Positions 44,504 to 53,670 are shown, counted from the first letter of the stretch. The stretch: DNA of 64,000 nt from Rhodopirellula sp. (GCA_012728855.1 JAAYEH010000433.1:1-64000), one strand, 5' to 3'. Numbers and translations are program-made. Notes: generated by a model not told the origin, from the letters alone.

Positions 44504-45037
44504 GTGAAACAGCCCGGTTCGATTCTGGTTTGGCTCCGTAGCGCTCTCGGTGAGACCTGGGTGCTGATCTTCTTCGGACTGGTCTACCTGGTTTCGCAAC
44601 TGGCAGTCGGCGCGATCCTGAGCTTCGTGGGACTGCGGGACTTCCTTTGGTTGCAGTGCTGTGGCTGGTCGTCGGCCCGGTACTTCGACTTGATTCAAAG
44701 CTGGCAGGCTCGAGGCGTGATGCCATTTTACCAGGCTCATCTCGCGATCGACCGGTTGCACTGGATCTGGTACACCGTCCTGCTCATGGCGGCGATCGCC
44801 CGGGCGCTCAACGCCAGCAACAGCGGCGAACGATCCAACTGGCTCCTGCTGTTGCCGGTGGGTGCCGGGCTGGCCGACTGGCTGGAGAACCAGTTCCAGG
44901 CGGTCTTTCTCAACTCGCCCGGTTTCGCAACGGTCGTCGACCCACTCCCGCTGGTATCGACGTGTGCCTCGAACTTGAAATGGCTCCTGGTGGCAGTCTC
45001 GATCGCAGTCGTGACGCTGGGGGGGTGGCGTGCCTGA
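44504..45037 (+). CDS. Hypothetical membrane protein (four transmembrane segments)
   Basis: A 177-residue protein starting at GTG 44504, with AGGAG at 44491-44495 (8-base spacing). Hydrophobic segments: WVLIFFGLVYLVSQLAVGAI, IWYTVLLMAAIARAL, NWLLLLPVGAGLADWL and LKWLLVAVSIAVVTLGG. The loop DWLENQFQAVFLN between helices 3 and 4 is conserved in appearance. No family recognised. Its 5' leader begins with palindrome C's tail. Confidence 0.65.
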   Translation: MKQPGSILVWLRSALGETWVLIFFGLVYLVSQLAVGAILSFVGLRDFLWLQCCGWSSARYFDLIQSWQARGVMPFYQAHLAIDRLHWIWYTVLLMAAIARALNASNSGERSNWLLLLPVGAGLADWLENQFQAVFLNSPGFATVVDPLPLVSTCASNLKWLLVAVSIAVVTLGGWRA

Positions 45038-45302
45038 CAAGAGCAGACAAGGCGACCCCATTAGGCGAATGCCGGTAAGTTCTGCCTCGCGGTTGAAGCC
45101 CGGGCCACCTCCCATGGCAGGAAGACGCCGCCGCGGGCAGTACAAACCTGCATAGCAGCGATCCTGCGGAGGGGCGGGGCACTTGACACGGCCTGCTTCG
45201 GCAACAAAACTCAGCGTCGTCAGGCTATTACGACGAGGCCGGTCTTGCCACGGCAGGTCGCACGGTCCCGTGGATCAGAACACACCTCACCAGGAGCCGA
45301 TC
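45038..45302. other. Spacer before the sialidase-like gene
   Basis: No gene recognised. The last 20 bases supply the ribosome-binding site (CACCAGGAGCCGATC) of the following gene. Short frames in GC-rich sequence are not supported. Confidence 0.4.
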
Positions 45303-46442
45303 ATGAAAACAAACCGTCATGGTATCAGCAGACGAAATCTTGCTTTCTGGATGGCAGGCCAGATCCTGCTGACGGCCGCCATAACCGTGAATCCTGGTCT
45401 TTCGATTTCGTGTCTCGCAGCGGAGAACGAAGCCCGCTGGGTGCATCCGCTTTGTCAGCCGCTGCCGCTCGATGGCAACGGCCCGCTGGTGGAGTTGGCC
45501 GACGGGAGTCTGATGACGATCGGCCGAGAGGGAACACGCATCAGCAAGGACGACGGCAAGACATGGTCGGAAGCTCGTCCGGCTGCTGAAGGAATCGGCG
45601 GCCTGCGCGATGGTCAGGAGCCCGCGACGGTCTACCTGGTACAGACGAAAAGTGGCGCACTGGTCGCGGTCTATCTCGATTCCAACACCTACCACTTCAG
45701 TTGGGACAACAGCACCAACCAACCCAAAGATGACTGCCGGCTCGAGGTGTGGGCGGTTCGCAGCCTCGACGGCGGGGCCACGTGGGTCGATCGGCAGCGG
45801 CTGCTGGATGGCTACAATCCGAACTTCTTCGGCTTTCTCCGGACCAGCAGCGGAAGACTGGTTGCCACGGTGCCCCACATCGTTCGCGACCCCGGCCGCT
45901 ACGCCGCCTGTTCTCTCACTTCCGACGACGACGGCAAGACCTGGCGACGCAGCAACCTGATCGATCTGGGCGGACATGGGCACCACTCCGGCGCCATGGA
46001 ACCCACGGTGGCAGAGTTGAGCAACGGACGACTGTTGATGTTGATTCGCACCCACTGGGGGCGATTCTGGGAAGCCCTTTCCGACGACGGCGGGCTGGCC
46101 TGGCGGACCATCCGCCCGAGCCCAATCGAATCGACCAGTGCGCCGGGATACCTGCTGAAGCTCCGCAGTCAACGTTTGGCCTTCGTTGCCAACGGCAAGG
46201 AGGGGCGCCAGGAGTTGCTCCTGGCTTTCTCAGAAGACGATGGCAAGACTTGGACGCGGCAGGTTGCGATCGCGCGCCAGAAGGGCGGCCAGTTGAGTTA
46301 CCCCTACTTCATGGAGCGTCGGCCCGGCGAGCTGTGGGTGATTGCCGGATTCGCATTCCAGGAGGGCTGGAAGAACCCCGTGCCCCTGAGGTTAAAACTC
46401 AGCGAAGAGGATTTCCTGCGCGAGGCGAAGAAAACGCCGTAA
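45303..46442 (+). CDS. Secreted sialidase-like (BNR/Asp-box) protein
   Basis: A 379-residue exported protein with a Tat-like leader (ISRRNLAFWMAGQILLTAAI). It carries at least five Asp-boxes (SxDxGxTW): ISKDDGKTWSE, SLDGGATWVD, TSDDDGKTWRR, SDDGGLAWRT and SEDDGKTWTR, as in six-bladed sialidase propellers. Catalytic arginines cannot be assigned with certainty, but RLVATVPH and NGRLLMLIRTHWGR are the usual strand positions. It could hydrolyse sialic acids or other terminal sugars, or only bind them. AGGAG precedes the ATG. Confidence 0.85.
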   Translation: MKTNRHGISRRNLAFWMAGQILLTAAITVNPGLSISCLAAENEARWVHPLCQPLPLDGNGPLVELADGSLMTIGREGTRISKDDGKTWSEARPAAEGIGGLRDGQEPATVYLVQTKSGALVAVYLDSNTYHFSWDNSTNQPKDDCRLEVWAVRSLDGGATWVDRQRLLDGYNPNFFGFLRTSSGRLVATVPHIVRDPGRYAACSLTSDDDGKTWRRSNLIDLGGHGHHSGAMEPTVAELSNGRLLMLIRTHWGRFWEALSDDGGLAWRTIRPSPIESTSAPGYLLKLRSQRLAFVANGKEGRQELLLAFSEDDGKTWTRQVAIARQKGGQLSYPYFMERRPGELWVIAGFAFQEGWKNPVPLRLKLSEEDFLREAKKTP

Positions 46443-46444
46443 AG

Positions 46445-46795
46445 TCAGAGGCTCCAGGCCAGGAGAAGCCCAGGCCCTCTCCGCGTGTCACTCTGCGTGT
46501 TCTCATCGTTCTCGAAGCATGACCATGTGCCACGAAATCGTGGTCGCGTGTCGTTGCCGTAGCGAGACGGCTTTCCGGTTTTGGTGAAGCTCGCCGTCGC
46601 GTCGGCAACGCCTTCAACGCCTCCCAGGGCGGCGGGAACGCCCAACGCGGCAAAGACACCGGGCAGGATCGCGTTGGTGGTTTCGTAGCAGAAGTCGCCC
46701 AGCGCGCTGGTGACGCCCGCTCCCAGCACGCTGCGATTGGGCCAGCGCAAGGTGGGCTGCGGCCGGAGGGGCGGTTGTGCGTGAGAATCTACCAT
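46445..46795 (-). pseudogene. MFS transporter fragment (N-terminal helices only)
   Basis: The minus-strand frame from ATG 46795 reads GAGVTSALGDFCYETTNAIL, then PGVFAALGVPAALGGVEGVA and DATASFTKTGKPS, which matches the first two helices and the loop of an MFS family (LTDxxxEMxYPLLP..LGxxEGxAEStASLxK). After about 75 residues it continues as unrelated sequence and ends at 46445. The missing ten helices show this is a 3'-truncated copy. Confidence 0.65.
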
Positions 46796-46826
46796 GCCTC
46801 CTACCCGCGAGCCGTTGCGGAAGCCG

Positions 46827-47567
46827 CTACCGTCCCGTGATTTGCAGCACTCTCGTTCGCTTTCTGAGCGTTCGCAGCACCACGTAGACGAGACTTCCGA
46901 GGGCGCCCAACACGATCCAATGCGTCTCGATGGCGATACTCCGCTCCACAATCCAATGCTCCGCAAACTCCAGCAAGACGAACGCCACGCAGATTCCGAA
47001 GAACCCGGTGTACTCCCGTCGCAGCACCGTTCGCCAGCAGAAGGGCAATGCGGGGCGGCGCCATCGTGAGAAACGGGGCACGAACGGCGGTGTCTTCGCG
47101 GCCCACTCGACGAACTGGTCGCCGAATCGGCGTCGCAAAAACGCTTCTTCGGCAAACATGATCCGCTCGTAGTAGAGCCAGAAGGCCAGGACGTAGATGG
47201 CCAGCAGCCACCACGTGAGAGCGAACATCGCGATGCCGGCCCAAATGAGAAAGTTTCCGACATACAGCGGGTGGCGAACCAGCGAATACAACCCGCCGGT
47301 GTTCAATGCTTCGGCAATCTGGCAATGCGTGTTTCTTCCCGACGTGCCGCGCGGGGTGAATCCCACAACCAATACCCGCACCCCCAGACCACCGAAGGAC
47401 ACCGCCAGGCAAAATGCCTCCCACCATTCGTGCAGTCGATAGCTGTGCAAAGGCCACTCGTATGCCTTCATGGCAACGCACAGCGGCACGAGAAGCACGA
47501 ACGGAAGATAGCTTCTCCAGCGAAAAAGCCAGTTGCCTTCCGCCTCGAATTCTCTCTGTAACGACAT
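46827..47567 (-). CDS. ICMT/PEMT-type membrane methyltransferase
   Basis: A 246-residue polytopic protein of the isoprenylcysteine carboxyl methyltransferase-like family. Key motifs for SAM binding are LYSLVRHPLYVGNFLIW and, after the last helices, YERIMFAEEAFLRRRFGDQFVEWAAKTPPFVP (E-x-x-F and W-x-P). Bacterial members methylate lipids or small hydrophobic molecules; the actual substrate is not predictable. The C-terminal extension has two further hydrophobic segments beyond the family core (about residues 195-235), perhaps a lineage-specific addition. Confidence 0.75.
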   Translation of the reverse strand: MSLQREFEAEGNWLFRWRSYLPFVLLVPLCVAMKAYEWPLHSYRLHEWWEAFCLAVSFGGLGVRVLVVGFTPRGTSGRNTHCQIAEALNTGGLYSLVRHPLYVGNFLIWAGIAMFALTWWLLAIYVLAFWLYYERIMFAEEAFLRRRFGDQFVEWAAKTPPFVPRFSRWRRPALPFCWRTVLRREYTGFFGICVAFVLLEFAEHWIVERSIAIETHWIVLGALGSLVYVVLRTLRKRTRVLQITGR

Positions 47568-47665
47568 AAACGGATCGCCTGCTTGCGTGGTGGGTGAGCC
47601 AGTTGAAGAAGCAATAAGTCAAGGAAACCCGACAAAAATAGGAGAGGGCTCGCAGCCTGTCAAGG

Positions 47666-47935
47666 TCAGAAGTTTGACGGAGCCGAGCAGCCGAGCCGCG
47701 AGCAGATCTCCCGGCGCCGGCGGCAACGCCGTACGATCCGTTGGCGGAGGCAGTCGATCCGGTCACCGCGGATCTCGTCCAGGAACGACGACGCCACGGC
47801 GGGCGCCTCCTCTGCCGAAGCGTCCGAACCGCGAAGCCACCACACCGCCAGCCATGCGGCGACCGCCAAGGCGGCAACCGCGAGAACACCGACGACGAGC
47901 GCCCGTTTGCGCGGATACGTTTGTCTCGAGGACAT
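47666..47935 (-). CDS. Small protein with one transmembrane helix
   Basis: An 89-residue protein: basic start, one transmembrane helix (ALVVGVLAVAALAVAAWLAVWWL), then a short charged tail with arginine clusters. Small genes of this type frequently sit after DUF1559 genes in planctomycetes. Here it follows the DUF1559 fragment by 12 bases on the same strand, supporting that it is the remnant of such a pair. Function unknown. Confidence 0.55.
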   Translation of the reverse strand: MSSRQTYPRKRALVVGVLAVAALAVAAWLAVWWLRGSDASAEEAPAVASSFLDEIRGDRIDCLRQRIVRRCRRRREICSRLGCSAPSNF

Positions 47936-47947
47936 TCGTCGCCTCCG

Positions 47948-48259
47948 TTAGTATTCGCCGACCGGTTCGCCGCCGTCGCGAGTTCCCAGCGCGCGCCACA
48001 CGTTGAGGACAATTGTGCTGCCGACGTTGCGCACCGAGCCGTCCATCAAGAGCGTATTGACAACTCCCGGATGGTAGCTGCGGGCTGTGATCGCGGCATA
48101 GGTGGGCAGCGTGATCGATTCGCCGTCACGCATGGACGTGAAGTCGACGTCGTGGATGGTGCCTCCCGCGTTGAAAGGAACCAGGGCGTTGGGGGTAAAC
48201 GTGGTGGTGACACCTGTCTCGCGGACATCGCCTTCCACCCACTCGGTGTGGCCGTTCAT
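47948..48259 (-). pseudogene. DUF1559 protein, C-terminal fragment
   Basis: From ATG 48259 the frame reads NGHTEWVEGDVRETGVTTTF, then SMRDGESITLPTYAAITARS, then YHPGVVNTLLMDGSVRNVGS and WRALGTRDGGEPVGEY. This is the conserved C-terminus of DUF1559 (H-x-G-x-VN-x-x-x-x-DGSVR...WRALGTRxGGE), a family of pilin-like planctomycete proteins with an N-terminal methylation motif. The N-terminal two thirds are missing. The first codon overlaps the stop of the enolase fragment (ATGA), so the two broken genes are joined base to base. Confidence 0.75.
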
Positions 48260-49080
48260 CGTCCGAACACGGCGGCCTTGCCCAGTTCGGCCTCGATCTC
48301 CAGCAACCGATTGTACTTGGCGATGCGTTCGCTGCGGCATGCCGAACCAGTCTTGATCTGGCCGCCGCCCATCGCCACGGCGAAGTCGGCGAGGAAGGCG
48401 TCTTCCGTCTCGCCGGAGCGGTGCGACACCACGTAGCCCCAGCCGGCCTTCTGGCACATCTGGATCGCTTCGATCGTCTCGGTGACGGAACCGATCTGGT
48501 TGAGCTTGATGAGGACGGCGTTGGTGCTTTTCTCTTGGATTCCCCGGGCGATGAACTTCGTGTTGGTCACGTAGATGTCGTCGCCGACGATCTGGACCCT
48601 GTCGCCGAGGGCAGCCGTGTGAGCCCGGAACCCCTCCCAGTCGTTTTCCGCCAGGCCGTCCTCGATGGAAACAACATGGTACTTGTCCACCCAGGACTTG
48701 TAGAGGTCCGTCATCTGCGCGCCGGTCTTCTTGCCCTGACCCGATTTGGCGAGATGGTAGGCGCCGTCCTCGTAGAAGGAACTCGCCGCCGGATCCAGGG
48801 CGATGGCAATATCCTTGCCAGGCGCGTAGCCGGCGGCCTCGATCGCCTCGATAATCACCTCGCAGGCTTCATCATTGCTTTTCAGATTGGGAGCGAATCC
48901 CCCTTCGTCGCCAACGCTGGTAGCATACTTCCGTTTGTGGAGGATGCCCTTGAGGGCGTGGAAGGTCTCGGCCACATACCGCAGTGCTTCGGCGAAGTTC
49001 GGCGCGCCGATCGGCATGGCCATGAACTCTTGGAGATCCACGCTGTTGTCGGCGTGCTTGCCGCCATTGAGGATATTCAT
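48256..49080 (-). pseudogene. eno: Enolase, C-terminal two thirds only
   Basis: The frame from 49080 reads [19 protein letters not shown], then [12 protein letters not shown], then [15 protein letters not shown] and [20 protein letters not shown], ending [17 protein letters not shown]. These are enolase's C-terminal barrel with metal-binding Asp/Glu and catalytic Lys regions ([13 protein letters not shown]). Full enolases have about 430 residues; the first 150 or so (with the RGNPTVE motif) are missing. Upstream codons read [10 protein letters not shown] and then unrelated sequence. A complete eno elsewhere is expected because the enzyme is essential; this copy is broken or an assembly chimera. 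Confidence 0.8.
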
Positions 49081-49288
49081 CTGCGGCGTGGAAACGGAAC
49101 TCCCGGCAGCAAGGCACGATTTATCGTGAAGATACTACTTCGGGTGGGCTGCCCGAATCCGTGGCCCCGTCTAGAATTCCTTGCCGTCGGGAACCTGCCT
49201 CCGAACAGGTTACGAGATTCTTCTGGTTACGGGCCCCCGTTTCCAAGTCGTTGCTCGGGAAAACCTCAACGCGATAGGAGCTGTTACC

Positions 49289-49630
49289 ATGCAGCCCGCC
49301 AAACATTACGTCGCCGACAAGGCCATCATTCAGAAAGTGAGCCAACGGTTGTCACGGGCGGGGATGTCGACCACCTGCCAACTGACGGTCCTCTGCCAGC
49401 ATGGCGACGTGACCCTATCCGGGACGCTCCAATTCGAACACCAGCGCCGCGCGGCCCTCGCGGCGACCCGCGCGGTCGAGGGCGTACACCGCGTGGTCGA
49501 TCAAATGCGAGTGCTGCCGCCACCTAATGTTCGGTTTCCCAACAAATTGGCAGGGAAGGGAGAGGAGAATGGATCTCCCAAGCCCTCAGACCGCAATGGG
49601 GCGCCAGCGTCCGGAATCCCGCAATCATGA
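49289..49630 (+). CDS. BON domain protein
   Basis: A 113-residue protein starting MQPAKHYVADKAIIQKVSQ. It contains a BON domain (SQRLSRAGMSTTCQLTVLCQHGDVTLSGTLQFEHQRRAALAATRAVEGVHRVVDQM), the phospholipid-binding fold of OsmY-type proteins. No signal peptide is visible, unlike OsmY. The C-terminal 30 residues are unstructured. AGGAG lies eight bases upstream of the ATG. It is divergently placed relative to the enolase remnant. Confidence 0.75.
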   Translation: MQPAKHYVADKAIIQKVSQRLSRAGMSTTCQLTVLCQHGDVTLSGTLQFEHQRRAALAATRAVEGVHRVVDQMRVLPPPNVRFPNKLAGKGEENGSPKPSDRNGAPASGIPQS

Positions 49631-49684
49631 CGCACGCGTGATTCGTTCGGCCGCGAGTCGTCCGCTAGTGATCGCCCAGGCGAT

Positions 49685-49912
49685 ATGCAGGCCATGGCCC
49701 CAGAGGACCATGCCGCCGACCTTACCGATCCGCACATGCCCACCGCCGCCGAGATGGGAGTCCTCGTCGGGGACGTGACCAGCGATGGCGCTGCCGATGT
49801 GCTGTTGACCACGCGCCAGTCATCCGCAATGCACATCTACGAGAATAAGGGCGGCTCCAAACCGACACCCCCCAAGCCAGCAGGAACCGAGCTGAATTTC
49901 ACGCTGTATTGA
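49685..49912 (+). pseudogene. FG-GAP/VCBS-repeat protein, C-terminal fragment
   Basis: The frame ends VLVGDVTSDGAADVLLTTRQ, then SSAMHIYENKGG and PAGTELNFTLY. This is the characteristic end of planctomycete FG-GAP/VCBS-type beta-propeller proteins, with the calcium-binding DVTSDGAADV loop. Only the last blade survives, and no signal peptide or upstream blades are present. It is the third truncated gene within 2 kb. Confidence 0.6.
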
Positions 49913-49980
49913 ATAGGGCTGGATCGCCTATCCTTATCTCTTCGAGTCGCGTCTGGTTTTCGGAAGCGGTTGCTCGGCCC

Positions 49981-50439
49981 TCACGGCATGACGAACTGGT
50001 GCCCAACGGGCCGCACGGTGAGGACCGGGCATGGAGACTTACGGACGACCTTTTCCGCCACACTGCCCATCAGCATATGGGCCACTCCCGACCGGCCGTG
50101 CGTTCCCATGACGATGAGGTCGATCGCGTGTTCCCTGGCATATCGAATAATCTCAACAAATGGCGTTCCCTCAACAACCGCCGTGACAACCGCTCGCCCT
50201 TCCGACCACTCTGGTCCAAGAATACTCCGGATTTTTGCGTCAGCAGACTTCTTCGCTTCCTGCATGAGTTCCGTCCAGTCGATTGCCAATCCATATTCGG
50301 GAACAATGAGGCTTTCCTGGACGTGAAGCACGTGCAGTTCGGCGGCGAACTGCTCCGCCAGGCCACAGGCATACTTGGTTGCCTCGGACGACAACTCGCT
50401 GAAATCGCTTGGTAGCAGAATACGTGCCAGTCGAATCAT
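49981..50439 (-). CDS. Universal stress protein (UspA family)
   Basis: A 152-residue protein with the complete UspA fold: LARILLPSDFSELSSEATKYA at the start and the ATP-binding signature GTHGRSGVAHMLMGSVAEKVVR (G-2x-G-9x-G-S) near the C-terminus. Such proteins bind ATP or act as dimers in stress survival. AGGAGG lies eight bases before ATG 50439; a longer frame to 50523 is unlikely. Confidence 0.92.
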   Translation of the reverse strand: MIRLARILLPSDFSELSSEATKYACGLAEQFAAELHVLHVQESLIVPEYGLAIDWTELMQEAKKSADAKIRSILGPEWSEGRAVVTAVVEGTPFVEIIRYAREHAIDLIVMGTHGRSGVAHMLMGSVAEKVVRKSPCPVLTVRPVGHQFVMP

Positions 50440-50485
50440 GATTCGGTCCTCCTTCAATACTACCGGCTCTCGGATCTTGCAGGTT

Positions 50486-51004
50486 CTACCGCGTTGCTTC
50501 CTCCAAGCACAGCCTGGCGACAACGACCCTTGTCCCCTGGAGCGGTTGCTTCAAGATGTGGCCCACGCACTTCACCAAACCATCGCTGCACTGGTGTTGC
50601 CACACCGTAACCGGGTATCGCATGAAATCATGGCGGTAGTTTGCCACGGCTTCAGGATCGCTGAAAATGGAATGCCAAGTCGTGTAGGAGCAACTTACGA
50701 ATACCCGCCACACATGGCAGGTTTCTTCACCTGGAGGCATCGAAGTGCGACCTTGGCTTGACAATTCGGCGGCGAGGTATCTGAGCGCTTCGAGGAAGTC
50801 TGCCTTGCTACGGAGACACGAGGAGTCTACACTCGGAACAGGCTCCTCACACAAAGCCACGAAGGTTGTGGCAGGATCGCCACACTTGGAAGCCAGATGC
50901 CCCATTCCGAAGCCTCCGATCTCTCGAGGCGACTGAATTGCTATCTCTGTACCGCACGCTGGAGCATGGATTGCCCCTGTTATTATATTGTACCGGGTCT
51001 GCAA
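50486..51004 (-). CDS. Possible hypothetical protein
   Basis: An open frame of 172 codons (or about 139 from an internal ATG, MGHLASKCGDP) with helical sections such as SKADFLEALRYLAAELSSQG and an aromatic-rich section (WRVFVSCSYTTWHSIFSDPEAVANYRHDFMRY). No recognised family, high Cys content. Its composition looks coding, but support is weak; it could be a non-coding stretch. Confidence 0.35.
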   Translation of the reverse strand: MQTRYNIITGAIHAPACGTEIAIQSPREIGGFGMGHLASKCGDPATTFVALCEEPVPSVDSSCLRSKADFLEALRYLAAELSSQGRTSMPPGEETCHVWRVFVSCSYTTWHSIFSDPEAVANYRHDFMRYPVTVWQHQCSDGLVKCVGHILKQPLQGTRVVVARLCLEEATR

Positions 51005-51362
51005 TACCTCTAGTGGACCATCCGTCGTGTTGCGGTCAGCTATTCAGGAGACCGGCATCGATGGGCGAATCGCGGAGAAGGCTCCCCAACAGGCTTAGGT
51101 GCTTTGCTGAAAACCTTGACCTTTCAATCCGCGAGACAGTCATTCCGAGATTTCAGGAGGACAGCCGACCGGTTGACGCGCGATCCGCTATAAAACACGG
51201 CCAGTTGCTTCTTCGACCGGAAGTTAATCGCACCTGGCGCCGCCGGCGAAACGCCGGCGGCCTAAAGCGATTGACTCGTCCGTGGTCTTTCATTTCGGGC
51301 GCTGCTATGATGAGCTGCGTTTGCTGATCGGGGTATTTCAGGCAGCTGCCAAAGGAATGAGA
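51005..51362. other. Spacer with a GC-rich hairpin
   Basis: No gene recognised. A short hairpin at 51239-51261 has 10-base arms (GCCGCCGGCG and complement) with loop AAA, a common intergenic palindrome in planctomycetes. It lies about 100 bases before the start of the PQQ-propeller gene. Confidence 0.5.
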
Positions 51363-52952
51363 ATGCCACATCGAGGGTTCATAACGGGTCTCGTATTGGC
51401 GGGGTGCGCGATCGCGTTCACCGCTGCCGCCGCCGACTGGCCGCAATGGGGAGGCGGTGATTCGAGGAATATGGCGTCGAGCGAGACCGGCCTGCCCGAT
51501 GGCTTTGTGCCGGGGAGCAAGTCGTCGGACGGCAGCGGCATCGATCTTGCCACCACCAAGAACGTGCGTTGGACGGCGCGGCTGGGCTCCGCGGCTTACG
51601 GCAACCCCACGGTCGCCGGCGGACGCGTCTTTGTCGGCACCGACGACTTGACTGTGGCCGAAGATCCGCGGTTCAAGCGAACGCGCGGCGGCATCGTCAA
51701 GTGTCTGGACGAAGCTTCCGGCCGCCTGCTCTGGCAACTCGTTGTTCCGGTCCGCACGCACGTTCCGGAAGGGCTCCTCTTCGGTCACCAGCATCTGGGA
51801 ATCTGCTCTTCGCCTGCCGTGGAGGGAGACCGGGTATACGTGGTCACCAGCGCGGCGGAGGTCGTCTGTCTCGACGTGAAAGGACAGTCCAACGGCAACG
51901 ATGGGCCGTTTGTCGACGAGGGGCAGTACATGGTCGGCCCCGACCAGACGGCGGTGGGCGTGAAGGCGGCCGACGGAGACATCGTGTGGCGATTCGATCT
52001 GATCGACGAGTTGGGAATCCGTCCCCACGACGCCACCAGTTGCTCGATCCTCGTGTACGGCGACCTGCTTTATCTCAGCACGTCGAACGGCGTCGACAAG
52101 CCTCATGAAAAAGTCCTTGCTCCTCACGCGCCGGCGATCGTCGCGTTGGACAAACGGACCGGCAAACTTGCGGCCGTGGAAGACGAGAAGCTCAGCAGCC
52201 GGCTCTATCACTGCCAATGGTCGTCGCCTTCGCTCGGCGAGGTCGCCAACAAACCACTGGTCTTTTTCGGCGGCGGCGACGGCTGTTGTTATGCGTTTGA
52301 AGCGCGGTCGCAGACCGCGGATCCGCCGGCGCCTCTGGTAAAAGTCTGGTCCTATGACTGCAATCCGCCCGAGTATCTCTACCGCGATGGCAAACGCATT
52401 CCTTACTATCAAGGCGACAGGCGCAAAGCCAACAGCCCCAATAAGAACGACGGCAAGTATGTCGGTCCCAGCCAGATCATCGCCACTCCCGTCTTCGATC
52501 GGGGTCGCGTCTATGTTGCCATCGGGCAGGATCCGGCACACGGCCGCGGCAAAGGGCTGCTCCACTGCATCGACGCCACCAAGACAGGCGACATTACCCG
52601 CACCGGCCGCATCTGGACTTATGACGGGCTGGACCGCACGATCGGTACGGCAACCGTCTCCGAAGGGTTGGTCTATGTGGTCGACGTTGCCGGGCGTTTG
52701 CATTGCATCGACGCCGATACGGGAGAGCCTTGCTGGGTCTACGAAACCAACTCCGAGGCGTGGGGCAGTCCGCTGGTCGCCGACGGCAAGGTCTTCTTCG
52801 GAACCAAGAACGGGTTCTACATCGTGGCCGCGGGCAGAGAACTGCGACGATTGAACAAGATCCAGCTTGGTTCGCCGATGTACAGCAGCCCGATCATCGC
52901 CAACGGCACGCTCTACGTCGCCTCCCAACGATATCTCTGGGCGGTGCGATAA
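51363..52952 (+). CDS. PQQ-like beta-propeller protein, secreted
   Basis: A 529-residue exported protein with a signal peptide (GFITGLVLAGCAIAFTAAAA) followed by DWPQWGGGDSRNM, the typical opening of planctomycete PQQ-binding-like repeat proteins. Blades are visible as YGNPTVAGGRVFVGTDD, SSPAVEGDRVYVVTSAAEVVCLDV, ATPVFDRGRVYVAIGQDP, GTATVSEGLVYVVDVAGRLHCIDADTG and SSPIIANGTLYVASQRYLWAV. The repeats are BamB-like, with no quinoprotein catalytic residues evident. It may be a scaffold or a dehydrogenase-like protein. ATG 51363 has AAGGA six bases upstream; 51357 is an alternative. Confidence 0.85.
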   Translation: MPHRGFITGLVLAGCAIAFTAAAADWPQWGGGDSRNMASSETGLPDGFVPGSKSSDGSGIDLATTKNVRWTARLGSAAYGNPTVAGGRVFVGTDDLTVAEDPRFKRTRGGIVKCLDEASGRLLWQLVVPVRTHVPEGLLFGHQHLGICSSPAVEGDRVYVVTSAAEVVCLDVKGQSNGNDGPFVDEGQYMVGPDQTAVGVKAADGDIVWRFDLIDELGIRPHDATSCSILVYGDLLYLSTSNGVDKPHEKVLAPHAPAIVALDKRTGKLAAVEDEKLSSRLYHCQWSSPSLGEVANKPLVFFGGGDGCCYAFEARSQTADPPAPLVKVWSYDCNPPEYLYRDGKRIPYYQGDRRKANSPNKNDGKYVGPSQIIATPVFDRGRVYVAIGQDPAHGRGKGLLHCIDATKTGDITRTGRIWTYDGLDRTIGTATVSEGLVYVVDVAGRLHCIDADTGEPCWVYETNSEAWGSPLVADGKVFFGTKNGFYIVAAGRELRRLNKIQLGSPMYSSPIIANGTLYVASQRYLWAVR

Positions 52953-52993
52953 CCGGCGGCGACGTCATTCCCGTTTCCGCCGGCACGATTTCG

Positions 52994-53554
52994 TCAGCCG
53001 CCCAAGTGCATCAAGAGGATTCTCGCGCCGATCCACAGCAGCAGACATCCGCCCAGCACTTCGGCCCATCGCCCCGCGCGGCGACCGAGCTTGCTGCCGA
53101 ACGAGATCCCCACGGACGTCAGCGTGGCGGCCACCAGTCCGATAACCACTGCCGGAAACCAAACGGAGACTTGCAGAAAAGCCGTGCTCAGGCCGACGGC
53201 CAAGGCGTCGATGCTGGTGGCCACCGAGAGCGTCACCAGCATGATTCCTCGCGTCGGATCGCTGCGTTCCGCACCTTCGTGATGGTTCTGCGATTCCCAG
53301 AGCATCTTTGCGCCCACGAAACCCAGCAGTCCGAACGCCACCCAATGATCGTAAGCCTCAACGTAGGTGGCCAGTTGGGTGCCGGCCAGCCAGCCCAGGA
53401 TCGGCATGAGGAACTGGAACAGCCCGAAGTGAAACGCCAGCCGAAAAACGTGACGCGGAGTCACCGGCGCCACGGCAAGGCCCACCGTGATGGAAACGGC
53501 GAACGCATCCATGGCCAGGCCAAGAGCGATTGCCAGCCAGTTCAAGCTGTTCAA
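52994..53554 (-). CDS. mntP: Manganese efflux pump MntP
   Basis: A 186-residue protein with six transmembrane segments and the two family motifs with acidic residues: GLAMDAFAVSITVGLA in helix 1 and ATSIDALAVGLSTAFL in helix 4. MntP exports Mn2+ and protects against its excess. No yybP-ykoY manganese riboswitch was recognised upstream. It converges with the preceding PQQ-propeller gene, whose stop is 42 bases away. Confidence 0.9.
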   Translation of the reverse strand: MNSLNWLAIALGLAMDAFAVSITVGLAVAPVTPRHVFRLAFHFGLFQFLMPILGWLAGTQLATYVEAYDHWVAFGLLGFVGAKMLWESQNHHEGAERSDPTRGIMLVTLSVATSIDALAVGLSTAFLQVSVWFPAVVIGLVAATLTSVGISFGSKLGRRAGRWAEVLGGCLLLWIGARILLMHLGG

Positions 53555-53670
53555 CGTTTCCTCCCCGGGGCGGTTCAGTCGGCGGTGCGGAAAACACTCA
53601 TTTTACCTTGCCGGGCACGAACCGCGAAAGCCGTTCCGGCTTCCGTCCGGAGCTAACGGACTCAGGAGGA

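Noticed and set aside
46445-47263. 272-codon minus-strand frame read as one protein
   Set aside because: Its first half is only another phase of the methyltransferase gene; only the last 116 codons (the MFS fragment) have a recognisable family pattern.
53555-53670. yybP-ykoY manganese riboswitch upstream of mntP
   Set aside because: The conserved loop sequences were not found in the short leader.
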